Assembly: GCF_003312425.1 (NCBI RefSeq)
Contig: NZ_QNUX01000002.1
Location: 186,001 to 250,000 of the forward strand
Source of the DNA: Flavobacterium psychrolimnae
GTDB taxonomy: Bacteria; Bacteroidota; Bacteroidia; Flavobacteriales; Flavobacteriaceae
Length of the DNA stretch: 64,000 bases
Reading direction: 5' to 3'
Part shown: piece by piece, positions 38,693 through 46,999 of the stretch
Layout of the letters: each line of letters opens with the position of its first letter
Position numbering within the stretch: the first letter of the stretch is position 1
Position numbers and translations under genes: made by a program
The notes under the pieces: model-generated
What the model saw: only the letters and a program-made list of their open reading frames with translations
What the model was told of the DNA's origin: nothing
The model's database searches: none

Positions 38693-39741
38693 GTGTAAAA
38701 ATCAAAACCGTAACCAAACAGTTACCAAAATATTCCAGAAATACAGATGAAATTATTCCTTTTTTGGATACTTGGCTCGTTGGACAAGACGAGCGTTTCA
38801 TTAGAAAAGTAAAGAAAATTTTTGAAGGAGCCGCTGTTGATAAACGCTATTCCATTATGGATCCGATTGAAGTATTTACCAAAACTTCTTTTGAAGAAAG
38901 AAACGATATCTATGTTCGTGAAGTCATCGATTTAGGTGAAAAAGTTTTAGAAAAAGCCTTGAAAAAAGCGAATTGGAACCCTGAAGATTTAGATTACATC
39001 ATTACAGTTAGTTGCACCGGAATAATGATTCCTTCACTGGATGCTTATTTGATTAATACATTAAAATTACGTCAGGATATCGTTCGGCTTCCCGTTACTG
39101 AAATGGGTTGTGCCGCTGGTATTTCAGGAATTATTTATGCTAAAAACTTCTTGCAGGCCAATCCCGGAAAACGCGCTGCTGTAATTGCAGTTGAAAGTCC
39201 AACGGCAACCTTTCAATTGGATGATTTCTCGATGGCAAATATTGTAAGTGCTGCTATTTTTGGTGATGGAGCTGCTTGCGTTTTACTCTCTTCGCATGAA
39301 GATGATAAAGGACCGGAAATTGTATCAGAGGAGATGTATCATTTTTATGATAACATCCACATGATGGGTTTTAAACTCACCAATTCTGGATTGCAAATGG
39401 TATTGGACATTGAAGTTCCAGAAACGATTGCTTCTCATTTTCCCGATATTATTCATCCATTTTTAGAAAAAAACAATTTAAGAATAGAAGATATTAATCA
39501 TTTAATTTTTCATCCCGGAGGAAAGAAAATTGTACAAACAGTAGAAAGTTTATTTTCTAGTTTAGGTAAAAATATAGATGATACTAAAGAAGTTTTGCGT
39601 TTGTATGGAAATATGTCAAGTGCAACGGTTTTATATGTTTTAGAGCGAATAATGGACAATCAGCCTAAAAAAGGAGAAAAAGGATTAATGTTGAGTTTTG
39701 GTCCGGGTTTTTCAGCACAACGCGTTTTATTGCAGTTTTAA
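38689..39741 (+). CDS. Type III polyketide synthase (chalcone/stilbene synthase superfamily)
   Basis: The 350-residue enzyme keeps the full catalytic triad: Cys141 in EMGCAAGISG, His275 in FHPGGKK and Asn308 in YGNMSSATVLYVLER. The last two are nearly identical to plant chalcone synthase motifs. It would extend an acyl starter with malonyl-CoA and cyclise it to a pyrone, resorcinol or phloroglucinol. The neighbouring FabZ, ketosynthase and carrier protein suggest a starter made on a dedicated carrier, as in Azotobacter ars-type phenolic lipid synthesis. Product size and ring type are not predictable by eye. Confidence 0.92.
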   Translation: MSVKIKTVTKQLPKYSRNTDEIIPFLDTWLVGQDERFIRKVKKIFEGAAVDKRYSIMDPIEVFTKTSFEERNDIYVREVIDLGEKVLEKALKKANWNPEDLDYIITVSCTGIMIPSLDAYLINTLKLRQDIVRLPVTEMGCAAGISGIIYAKNFLQANPGKRAAVIAVESPTATFQLDDFSMANIVSAAIFGDGAACVLLSSHEDDKGPEIVSEEMYHFYDNIHMMGFKLTNSGLQMVLDIEVPETIASHFPDIIHPFLEKNNLRIEDINHLIFHPGGKKIVQTVESLFSSLGKNIDDTKEVLRLYGNMSSATVLYVLERIMDNQPKKGEKGLMLSFGPGFSAQRVLLQF

Positions 39742-39757
39742 ATCAGTGTTCAAAAAT

Positions 39758-40192
39758 ATGACTAACCAAGAAATCATAGCAAAATTACCGTATTCCAAAC
39801 CGTTTTTGTTTGTGGACGAAATTCTTCAAATCAATGAAAATGGGGTAGAAGGAACCTACACTTTTGATGGAAACCTTGATTTTTACAAAGGACATTTTAA
39901 AGATAATCCAGTAACTCCAGGAGTTATTTTAACGGAAGTTATGGCGCAAATTGGATTAGTTTGTCTTGGGATTTTTTTATTGGATGATTCATTTAGTACA
40001 ACTACTTCAATCGCCTTAACATCAACAGAAATAGAATTTTTAAAACCTGTTTTTCCTAAAGAAAAAGTGACCGTGATTTCAGAAAAAGTATACTTTAGAT
40101 TCGGAAAATTAAAATGTAAAGTCATTATGAAGAATGAAAAAGGTGAAGAGGTTTGTACAGGAATAATTGCCGGAATGATAATTTCTAAATAA
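39758..40192 (+). CDS. FabZ-like 3-hydroxyacyl-ACP dehydratase
   Basis: With the start at 39758 (MTNQEIIAKLPYSKPF) the protein is 144 residues, the FabZ size. An earlier in-frame Met at 39698 would overlap the PKS gene by 44 bases and add an unrelated tail. The hot-dog motif FYKGHFKDNPVTPGVILTEV carries the catalytic His in GHF and Glu in LTEVMAQ. It dehydrates 3-hydroxyacyl chains on a carrier protein. Its stop touches the ketosynthase ATG with no gap. Confidence 0.87.
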   Translation: MTNQEIIAKLPYSKPFLFVDEILQINENGVEGTYTFDGNLDFYKGHFKDNPVTPGVILTEVMAQIGLVCLGIFLLDDSFSTTTSIALTSTEIEFLKPVFPKEKVTVISEKVYFRFGKLKCKVIMKNEKGEEVCTGIIAGMIISK

Positions 40193-41464
40193 ATGAAAAA
40201 ACGTGTCGTAGTTACTGGTCTTGGTGTTGTTGCTCCAAATGGAGTAGGACTTGATGCGTTTACTCATGCCATCAAAAATGGAATTTCAGGAATAAAGCAT
40301 GATCCAGAATTGGAACGATTGCAATTTTCTTGTCAAATAGCAGGAAAACCAGAAATTTCTACTGAATTAGCTTTAAAATATTTCTCCGAACTAGAGTTGA
40401 GAAACTTCAATTCTACGGGAATTTTATATGGAGTGATTGCCGGAATTGACGCTTGGAAAGATGCAGGATTATCTTTGGAAATAAATGAAGAACCGGATTG
40501 GGACAGCGGAACTATTTTTGGAACAGGAACTTCTGGAATTGATAAATTTCGGGAAAGCATTTATAAAATAGATGATTTTCAAACGCGAAGATTGGGCAGT
40601 ACTGCCGTAGCGCAAACGATGAATAGTGGCGTAAGTGCTTATCTGGGCGGAAAATTAGGATTGGGAAATCAAGTGTCAACTAATTCTTCAGCTTGTACAA
40701 CTGGAACCGAAAGTATTTTGATGTCGTATGAACGTATAAAATCCGGTCAGGCCAAACGCATTTTAGCAGGAAGCACAAGCGATTCCGGACCATATATTTG
40801 GGGTGGCTTTGACGCGATGAAAGTATGTACTTTTAAGCATAATGAAAATCCGGAACAAGGCTCAAGACCAATGTCAGCAAGTGCTTCAGGATTTGTTCCC
40901 GGAAGTGGAGCAGGAGCTTTGGTTTTGGAAGATTTAGAAAGTGCGATTGCCCGAGGAGCTACAATCTATGCCGAAGTTTTGGGAGGAAATGTAAATTCTG
41001 GCGGACAACGCGGTTTAGGAACGATGACTGCTCCAAATCCTATTGCTGTGCAGAAATGTATTCAAAATGCTATTGAAAATGCAGGAATTTCAGCCAATGA
41101 AATTGACGCAATCAACGGACATTTGACAGCCACTTCCAAAGACAGTTTGGAAATTCAGAATTGGAGTGAAGCTTTGGGTAGAAAAGGAAAAGATTTCCCA
41201 TACATAAACTCTTTGAAATCAATGGTAGGTCATTGTTTGTCAGGTGCGGGAAGTATTGAAAGTGTGGCTTCGGTACTGCAATTGCATCATGGATTTATTT
41301 TTCCGAATATCAATTGTACCGATTTACATTCTGAAATTACAGCAATAATTGATGAATCGAGAATACCACAACAACTGATTGAAAAGGAATTGAATATAAT
41401 TGCAAAGGCCAGTTTTGGTTTTGGCGATGTAAATGGATGCGTAATTTTTAAGAAATATATTTAG
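40193..41464 (+). CDS. Beta-ketoacyl-ACP synthase (KAS I/II family) of the type III PKS locus
   Basis: The 423-residue condensing enzyme begins VVVTGLGVVAPNGVGLD. The active Cys is in STNSSACTTGTES, the first His in NGHLTATSKDSLE and the second in KSMVGHCLSGAGS, so the Cys-His-His triad is intact. The first His motif differs from the NAHGTST form of housekeeping FabF, which marks a specialised branch. It would elongate an acyl chain on the adjacent ACP to feed, or work beside, the type III PKS. It starts directly after the FabZ stop. Confidence 0.87.
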   Translation: MKKRVVVTGLGVVAPNGVGLDAFTHAIKNGISGIKHDPELERLQFSCQIAGKPEISTELALKYFSELELRNFNSTGILYGVIAGIDAWKDAGLSLEINEEPDWDSGTIFGTGTSGIDKFRESIYKIDDFQTRRLGSTAVAQTMNSGVSAYLGGKLGLGNQVSTNSSACTTGTESILMSYERIKSGQAKRILAGSTSDSGPYIWGGFDAMKVCTFKHNENPEQGSRPMSASASGFVPGSGAGALVLEDLESAIARGATIYAEVLGGNVNSGGQRGLGTMTAPNPIAVQKCIQNAIENAGISANEIDAINGHLTATSKDSLEIQNWSEALGRKGKDFPYINSLKSMVGHCLSGAGSIESVASVLQLHHGFIFPNINCTDLHSEITAIIDESRIPQQLIEKELNIIAKASFGFGDVNGCVIFKKYI

Positions 41465-41517
41465 TCACATATTCGTAGGTAATTTAGAATTCAATACATT
41501 AACAAAAAGTAAAAATT

Positions 41518-41778
41518 ATGAATAAAGAACAAACAATTGAAGAATTAAAAAATATAGTAAAGCCGTATATTCAAAATCAAGAAGCTTTTGATGTGCTTAC
41601 AGAAGATACTGATTTTATAAATGATTTGAAAATCAATTCTGCTAATTTAGTAGATGTGATTTTAGACATTGAGGAGAAATATGACATTGTAATTGATAAT
41701 GAGGCTATGGAACGCATGATTAATGTAAAAGCAGCAATGGAAATTATCGAAAATAAGTTGTCAGAAAAAAATTCGTGA
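41518..41778 (+). CDS. Acyl carrier protein of the type III PKS locus
   Basis: This 86-residue acidic helical protein has ACP layout. The attachment serine is most likely Ser41 in LKINSANLVDVILDIEEKY. Ordinary ACPs have D-S-L here, so N-S-A is a divergent site that may need the dedicated transferase encoded next. It carries the growing acyl chain as a phosphopantetheine thioester. The gene lies 53 bp after the ketosynthase and 26 bp before the transferase. Confidence 0.82.
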   Translation: MNKEQTIEELKNIVKPYIQNQEAFDVLTEDTDFINDLKINSANLVDVILDIEEKYDIVIDNEAMERMINVKAAMEIIENKLSEKNS

Positions 41779-41804
41779 ATTAGCAGTAAAAATTCAGTAA
41801 ATAA

Positions 41805-42296
41805 ATGATTGGAAACGACATTGTAGATTTGGCTTTAGCCAAAAAAGAAAGTAACTGGCAACGCAATCGCTTTTTAGATAAAATATTTACTAAAAACGAG
41901 CAGCAATTGATTTTGAATGATACGAATCCAGAAATTATAGTTTGGAATTTATGGTCTAGAAAAGAGGCAGCTTATAAAATCTACAATCGAGAAACAGGAA
42001 TTCGTGGTTTTTTTCCACTGAAATTAGAATGTTCTTTCGAAAACGCAACTTTGGGAACAGTTTCTATAAAAGAGAAAATATATTTCACTCAAAGTAAAAT
42101 TCAAAACGATTCAATCTATACAATTGCCGTGGCAAATAAAAAACATTTCGACAAGATTGAAAATATTAGTTCTTCCGATGAAATCTTTAAAAATAACGGA
42201 ATACCTTTTATAATCGATTTCGATTCAAAAATAAAAAAATTGGTTTCCATAACCCATCACGGAAGATTTTGGAAAGGAATAACTCTGACGGATTAA
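41805..42296 (+). CDS. 4'-phosphopantetheinyl transferase
   Basis: The 163-residue protein has the two transferase signatures: GNDIVDL at the N-terminus (Mg/CoA Asp) and WSRKEAAYK (the WxxKEAxxK motif). It lies between AcpS and Sfp types in size. It would move phosphopantetheine from CoA to the ACP encoded 26 bp upstream. As the last gene of the locus it makes the cluster self-sufficient. It is tail-to-tail with the exonuclease-like gene, 8 bases apart, with no terminator between. Confidence 0.87.
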   Translation: MIGNDIVDLALAKKESNWQRNRFLDKIFTKNEQQLILNDTNPEIIVWNLWSRKEAAYKIYNRETGIRGFFPLKLECSFENATLGTVSIKEKIYFTQSKIQNDSIYTIAVANKKHFDKIENISSSDEIFKNNGIPFIIDFDSKIKKLVSITHHGRFWKGITLTD

Positions 42297-42304
42297 AGAA
42301 AATA

Positions 42305-42901
42305 TTACTTTATACCTAGTCTAGATTTCAATTTCAAAAATAATAAAGCCGTTTTATAGGCATCTTCAGCAGATGAATTTCGGTCACTTTTTGGAATATT
42401 GTAAGCGGTGCATAGTTCATCCAATGAAAATTGTTTATCATTAATATCATTCAGTTTTCGATGCATAACATCAACATCAAGAGCTTCATTCTTCAATCGC
42501 CCGCAATCTAATCGTTCTAATGCAGCATTGATCATTTCCACATCAAAATCAATATGGTGCCCCACTAAAATAGAATTTCCAATAAATTCAATAAAGGATT
42601 TTATGGCATCAGACTCACCCAATTTTTTCATTTTACTTTCTACTAAAAATTCATTAGAAAGTCCGTTATCATGAAAAAATTTATATTGCAATAAAACTGC
42701 TTCAAAACTATCACCAATAGCGATACTATCATTTGTAACCGCAAATGATCCAATAGACAAAATGACATCTTTATTCGGATTTAATCCAGAAGTTTCAGTG
42801 GATAAAACAACAAATCGAGTGGATTTCTTATCAAATTTAGAAACATAGGTTTTCCAAAATTCAGGATATTCTTTGTTAATATTTTTAAGCCAGTCTAACA
42901 T
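42305..42901 (-). CDS. DnaQ-like 3'-5' exonuclease homologue with degenerate active site
   Basis: The 198-residue protein has the DnaQ/epsilon fold: FVVLSTETSGLNPNKDVI (Exo I region), VGHHIDFDVEMINAAL (Exo II, Asp present) and RNSSAEDAYKTALLFL (Exo III). In Exo I the first Asp of DxE is Ser (STE), and in Exo III the usual His is replaced, leaving only the distal Asp. Loss of metal and base residues suggests weak or no nuclease activity. It is 2 bp downstream of the DUF294 protein gene, so the two products probably work together. Confidence 0.75.
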   Translation of the reverse strand: MLDWLKNINKEYPEFWKTYVSKFDKKSTRFVVLSTETSGLNPNKDVILSIGSFAVTNDSIAIGDSFEAVLLQYKFFHDNGLSNEFLVESKMKKLGESDAIKSFIEFIGNSILVGHHIDFDVEMINAALERLDCGRLKNEALDVDVMHRKLNDINDKQFSLDELCTAYNIPKSDRNSSAEDAYKTALLFLKLKSRLGIK

Positions 42902-42903
42902 AA

Positions 42904-44820
42904 TTATGAAAATTGAGTAAGTTGAAATTTACTTTTAATTAATTCCTCTAATTCTCTCATAGGAGCTAGAGCATTTTTTAATTTTTCTCTATCAATTTTT
43001 GAAAGTTCATTCAAATTTATAAATTGCCCAGAGTTATCATTCTTTAAACCTTCGAGCGTTCTAAATTTAGATAAAATCAAAAATGCTTCACCACAATTAA
43101 GATAAATTTCTGCATGTTTTGGGTCTGTGATGGCTAACTGCTTGAACCTTTGAAAAGTGTTGTTGATTCCTCGGATATCAAAATTTAAAATAAATAAACG
43201 TGACCCATCAATCAAAGGCATCAAAGCGCGAGTTTTGATATCAAATTTATCTTTGTTAGGACCTTCTTCTTCCACAATGAAATTTTTGAAAAAAGTCAAT
43301 GGTGAATTTTTTCTCAAGGCATCGTTACCCAAGAAATCAAAGAAGAGTGTATTATTTTTGGCATTTTTAAAAACAACATTTCCAATGGCATCTTCAATCT
43401 TTTGTTCGCCAAAAGTAATTTCGTAATCAAAGAAAATACTGCTTAAATCATTACTGTTTTCACCTGGAGTGTTCATCCAACTGTCATATTGTTTTGTCCA
43501 ATCAGTCAGTGATTTACACCAAAGCATATTGCTTCCCATATGTCCGTTTGGACATAATTCATAACCAATTTTTTCTAATGTAGCGGTTGTTCTTTTTCCA
43601 AGTCTAAGGAAATAATCTTTCACTTCACGATATTTTTCAGCTGCAACATCTTCAAAAATTAAGATGCTGTCCTGATCCGTCAACAATAACTGTTCTTTTC
43701 TTCCTTGACTTCCTATACTTAACCACGCAAAACGGGCAGGAGGAGAGCCTAAATCCAAAATAGATAATTCAACGGAGCGTTTAATGATAGCCAAATTAAT
43801 TTCGCTGGCAATATTAAAAATGTGTGAAAGCGGAATGTTTTTAGAAATTGAAGTCTGAATCAAATCGGTGAGTCGTTCCCGAATTTGTTTTAGTTCTTTT
43901 GGTGATTGGCAACGTTTTATTTCTTTGATTAAAACCCCCGGATTATTGGCTTGAGCCACTATTAAATCGTGTTCTGATATAATTCCTTTCACATCAGATT
44001 TGTCAGTTCCATCCTGAGTTACACACAAATGCGTCACATTGTGCTTTAACATCAATAATTGAGCTTCCGCAAGAGAAACATTTTCAACTACTGTGATCAC
44101 TGGTGATGACATGATTTTATCCACTGAAACAGTTACTGGATATCTGCCAGTGGCAATTTTAGAACGCATATCAGTATCTGTAATAATACCTAAAGGAATA
44201 TTATTATCACATACTACGATATTATTTTTTAATGATTCGGTCATTAATTGTGCAACATCCTTTGCAATTGCTGTAACCGTTGTTTTTAAAGGAGAAGTAT
44301 TATAGGATAAAGATTGAAAATATTGCATTTCCGATTGCTGATCCGAATAGAACACATTATCAGAGATCAATTTTCCTATTAGATTTTCTTTATCTTTAGG
44401 ATTACGGGTGTTTACTGCAAAACTTTCCAATAAAAAATTTAGAACTTCAGAATTATTGGCTACAAAAGGGCGAAAAGTAGCTATAGGAATAGCGTAAACA
44501 ATACTTTCTTCTCTGGCTTTAGCGGTCATCATGTAATTATTTTTGGCAAAAAACGGGCGCAAACCAAAAATATCTCCTTCATTACATTTGTTTAATAATG
44601 TTTCCTCAGCATCAGCTATAACAGATAAATTGATCACTCCTGAAGCTACTACATAAAAGCTATCGTGCAAAAGATCATTTATTTGAAATAATATTTTATG
44701 TTTTTCCAAATTTACAACGCGAATGCTGATTGCAATTTCAGATAACTCTTCAAATGTCAAGTGATTAAATGGTGGATATTCCTTTAAAAAATCAGCAATG
44801 TGCTCAGCAATTGTATTCAT
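42904..44820 (-). CDS. cNMP-binding / CBS / DUF294 nucleotidyltransferase-like protein
   Basis: The protein is about 638 residues from the start at 44820 (MNTIAEHIADFLKEYPPF). The alternative Met at 44862 falls before the -7 box spacing and is less likely. Domains in order: a cyclic-nucleotide-binding-like domain (about 10-130), a CBS pair (about 165-290), then the DUF294 nucleotidyltransferase-like domain with SIGSQGRKEQLLLTDQDS (GS...D.D metal motif) and a DUF294 C-terminal helical part. Such proteins are cytoplasmic sensors resembling GlnD uridylyltransferase cores. The paired exonuclease-like gene downstream is a recurring partner in my memory of flavobacteria. Confidence 0.85.
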   Translation of the reverse strand: MNTIAEHIADFLKEYPPFNHLTFEELSEIAISIRVVNLEKHKILFQINDLLHDSFYVVASGVINLSVIADAEETLLNKCNEGDIFGLRPFFAKNNYMMTAKAREESIVYAIPIATFRPFVANNSEVLNFLLESFAVNTRNPKDKENLIGKLISDNVFYSDQQSEMQYFQSLSYNTSPLKTTVTAIAKDVAQLMTESLKNNIVVCDNNIPLGIITDTDMRSKIATGRYPVTVSVDKIMSSPVITVVENVSLAEAQLLMLKHNVTHLCVTQDGTDKSDVKGIISEHDLIVAQANNPGVLIKEIKRCQSPKELKQIRERLTDLIQTSISKNIPLSHIFNIASEINLAIIKRSVELSILDLGSPPARFAWLSIGSQGRKEQLLLTDQDSILIFEDVAAEKYREVKDYFLRLGKRTTATLEKIGYELCPNGHMGSNMLWCKSLTDWTKQYDSWMNTPGENSNDLSSIFFDYEITFGEQKIEDAIGNVVFKNAKNNTLFFDFLGNDALRKNSPLTFFKNFIVEEEGPNKDKFDIKTRALMPLIDGSRLFILNFDIRGINNTFQRFKQLAITDPKHAEIYLNCGEAFLILSKFRTLEGLKNDNSGQFINLNELSKIDREKLKNALAPMRELEELIKSKFQLTQFS

Positions 44821-44859
44821 AGTTTGGCAAATAAATAATCTATATTTCTGTAAAAATAA

Positions 44860-44867
44860 CAAATTTA
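44860..44867 (-). promoter_or_regulatory. Minus-strand -7 box TAAATTTG
   Basis: CAAATTTA on the plus strand reads TAAATTTG on the minus strand. Transcription would begin near 44853, about 33 bases before the ATG at 44820, which supports that start for the DUF294 protein. Confidence 0.45.
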
Positions 44868-45003
44868 AAAATTATAACACTACCAATAATGAGGCAAAAC
44901 AGTTAAATTATACATTACTTAATTTTTTCATAAATTAAATGACCATTATGATGAATTATAGCAACTTTTTTTACTTTTATAGCTTAACTAATACATTTAA
45001 ATT

Positions 45004-45510
45004 ATGAAATTACTTAGAAAAATACATTTTTCTTTTATCGCATTATTGATTGTAAATTTTATTAATGCGCAGGACAAACCCACATCAACAAAGGAAGTTG
45101 TAACCGGGAAAATTAATGGAGCCACAATCACCATTAATTATGGTAGTCCTTCGGTAAAAGGCAGAGAGATTTGGGGAAAATTAGTGCCATTTAATCAAGT
45201 TTGGCGTGCCGGAGCGAATGATGCAACAACTTTTGAAACTGATAAAGAAGTAACTATTGAAGGTTCAAAATTACCTGCTGGTAAATATTCTTTTTTTATT
45301 ATTCCAAATGAAAAAGAATGTGTAATCATTTTCAATAAAGAAGCAAAACAATGGGGCGCTTATAAATACAAAGAAAAAGAAGATCAATTAAGAGTTACGG
45401 TTAAGCAAAAAGTTGCTAAAGCAAAAGCTGAAAAATTAGTTTACCTTATCGAAAAAAATACGGTTTCGTTAAATTGGGATAATTGGACGATACAATTTTC
45501 AGTAAAGTAA
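45004..45510 (+). CDS. Exported DUF2911 protein
   Basis: The 168-residue protein has a signal peptide (hydrophobic 9-20, ending NAQ). A single DUF2911 beta-rich domain follows with the family stretches YGSPSVKGREIWGKLVPFNQ, WRAGANDATTFET and AGKYSFFIIPNE. The family is common in Bacteroidetes and its function is unknown. It is monocistronic, closed by a strong terminator. No partner gene is nearby. Confidence 0.85.
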   Translation: MKLLRKIHFSFIALLIVNFINAQDKPTSTKEVVTGKINGATITINYGSPSVKGREIWGKLVPFNQVWRAGANDATTFETDKEVTIEGSKLPAGKYSFFIIPNEKECVIIFNKEAKQWGAYKYKEKEDQLRVTVKQKVAKAKAEKLVYLIEKNTVSLNWDNWTIQFSVK

Positions 45511-45534
45511 GTTCATAGGTTTTTATAATTTTAT

Positions 45535-45568
45535 AAACAGCATCGACAATAGTAGATGCTGTTTTTTT
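45535..45568 (+). terminator. Terminator after the DUF2911 gene
   Basis: AAACAGCATC and GATGCTGTTT form a 10-bp stem with a 10-base loop, followed by a seven-T run. It begins 25 bases after the stop codon. Confidence 0.8.
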
Positions 45569-45701
45569 CATATTAAATGTAGTGGTTTTCATAAAGTCTA
45601 TTTTACATAATATAAATTATAGTTCATTTAAATATACGAATGTATTTTAGCAAAAAACTTATATTTAAAAGCCTTTCGATTTAAATCACTTGATAATTAT
45701 T

Positions 45702-45709
45702 TACCTTTG
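45702..45709 (+). promoter_or_regulatory. Bacteroidetes -7 box TACCTTTG before the MFS gene
   Basis: TACCTTTG matches TAnnTTTG and ends 26 bases before the ATG at 45736. No well-spaced TTG lies upstream. Confidence 0.5.
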
Positions 45710-45735
45710 CAAAAAATTAAAAAAAAACAATTTTC

Positions 45736-46980
45736 ATGAGCGATTCCGAAATGACAAAAACAAGATATATAAAATTGATCCTGATTTTAGGCTCACTAAC
45801 AGCTTTAGGTCCGTTTTCAATTGACATGTATTTACCTGGTTTTGCTGGGATTGCTAAAGACTTGAATACTTCCGTTGCTAATGTTTCGATGACTTTATCT
45901 AGTTATTTTATCGGAATTTCCGCAGGACAATTGCTTTATGGACCTTTATTAGACCGTTTTGGTCGAAAAAAACCTTTATTTATAGGATTGTTAGTTTACA
46001 TATTAGCATCATTAGGTTGCGTTTTTGTAACTGATATTGATACTTTTATTGGATTACGATTTATTCAAGCTGTTGGTAGTTGTGCTGCTACAGTAGCTTC
46101 TGTTTCTATGGTTCGGGATTTGTTTCCAGTAAAAGATATTCCAAAAGTATTTTCTTTATTAATGTTAGTTGTTGGGCTTTCGCCAATGTTGGCGCCGACT
46201 ATTGGTGGTTACGTTACCGCAGATTATGGTTGGCATACCGTATTTTTTATATTGATGTGCATGGGAATTGTAATTCTTATAGCTGCCCAAATCGTTTTAC
46301 CAAACAGTTATTTGCCTGATACTTCTATTTCTTTAAAACCAAAACCTATTATCAGCAACTTTATTAGCATTCTGAAAGAACCTCAATTTTATACGTATGC
46401 TTTTGCTGGTGCGATTGCTTTCTCCGGATTGTTTACTTATGTTGCGGCTTCTCCTATTTTATTTATGGATGTTTTTGAAGTTGATGCAAAAACGTATGGC
46501 TGGATATTTGCCTTTATGTCTTTAAGTTTTATAAGTGCCAGCCAATTAAATTCATTGTTATTAAGAAAATTTAATAGTGAACTAATGATTCTAGGTGCAT
46601 TAATTTCACAGGCAGGAATTAGTGTTTTATTTCTGATTTTGGCAATAAATGATCTTTTAGGTTTATATGAAACCATTGCAATGTTGTTTTTATTTCTGGC
46701 GTGTTTAGGCATCTCAAATCCCAATACTGCGGGACTTACCCTTGCTCCATTTTCAAGAAATGCCGGTAGTGCCTCCGCATTGATGGGCGCGATTCAGTTA
46801 GGTTTAGGTGCTTTAGCATCTTTTGCAGTGGGCGTTTTTGTAAAAAATTCTATGTTGCCAATGGTTTGGATTATGACAGTTTCTACAATTCTGGCACTGA
46901 TTATTTTAATTTTTGGAAAACGAAACATAAAAAAAACTATTACAACTTCCGGTGATGAAGAAATTGTAATAGTTCATTAA
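45736..46980 (+). CDS. MFS drug-resistance exporter, Bcr/CflA family
   Basis: The 414-residue protein has twelve predicted membrane helices. The N-terminal family pattern is LGPFSIDMYLPGF (Bcr/CflA mark), then GPLLDRFGRKKPLF between helices 2 and 3 and an FIQAVGSCAATVASVSMVRD helix. It is a proton-driven exporter of drugs or small metabolites in the inner membrane. Two further Met in the first few residues (MSDSEM) allow a slightly later start. It is convergent with the NDH-2 gene, 19 bp apart, with no terminator seen. Confidence 0.9.
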   Translation: MSDSEMTKTRYIKLILILGSLTALGPFSIDMYLPGFAGIAKDLNTSVANVSMTLSSYFIGISAGQLLYGPLLDRFGRKKPLFIGLLVYILASLGCVFVTDIDTFIGLRFIQAVGSCAATVASVSMVRDLFPVKDIPKVFSLLMLVVGLSPMLAPTIGGYVTADYGWHTVFFILMCMGIVILIAAQIVLPNSYLPDTSISLKPKPIISNFISILKEPQFYTYAFAGAIAFSGLFTYVAASPILFMDVFEVDAKTYGWIFAFMSLSFISASQLNSLLLRKFNSELMILGALISQAGISVLFLILAINDLLGLYETIAMLFLFLACLGISNPNTAGLTLAPFSRNAGSASALMGAIQLGLGALASFAVGVFVKNSMLPMVWIMTVSTILALIILIFGKRNIKKTITTSGDEEIVIVH

Positions 46981-46999
46981 ATATAAATTCGATTAAGTG

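Noticed and set aside
42301..44862. Longer start at 44862 for the DUF294 protein
   Set aside because: The Met at 44862 falls on the TAAATTTG box and would precede the expected transcript start; the added residues do not fit the domain.
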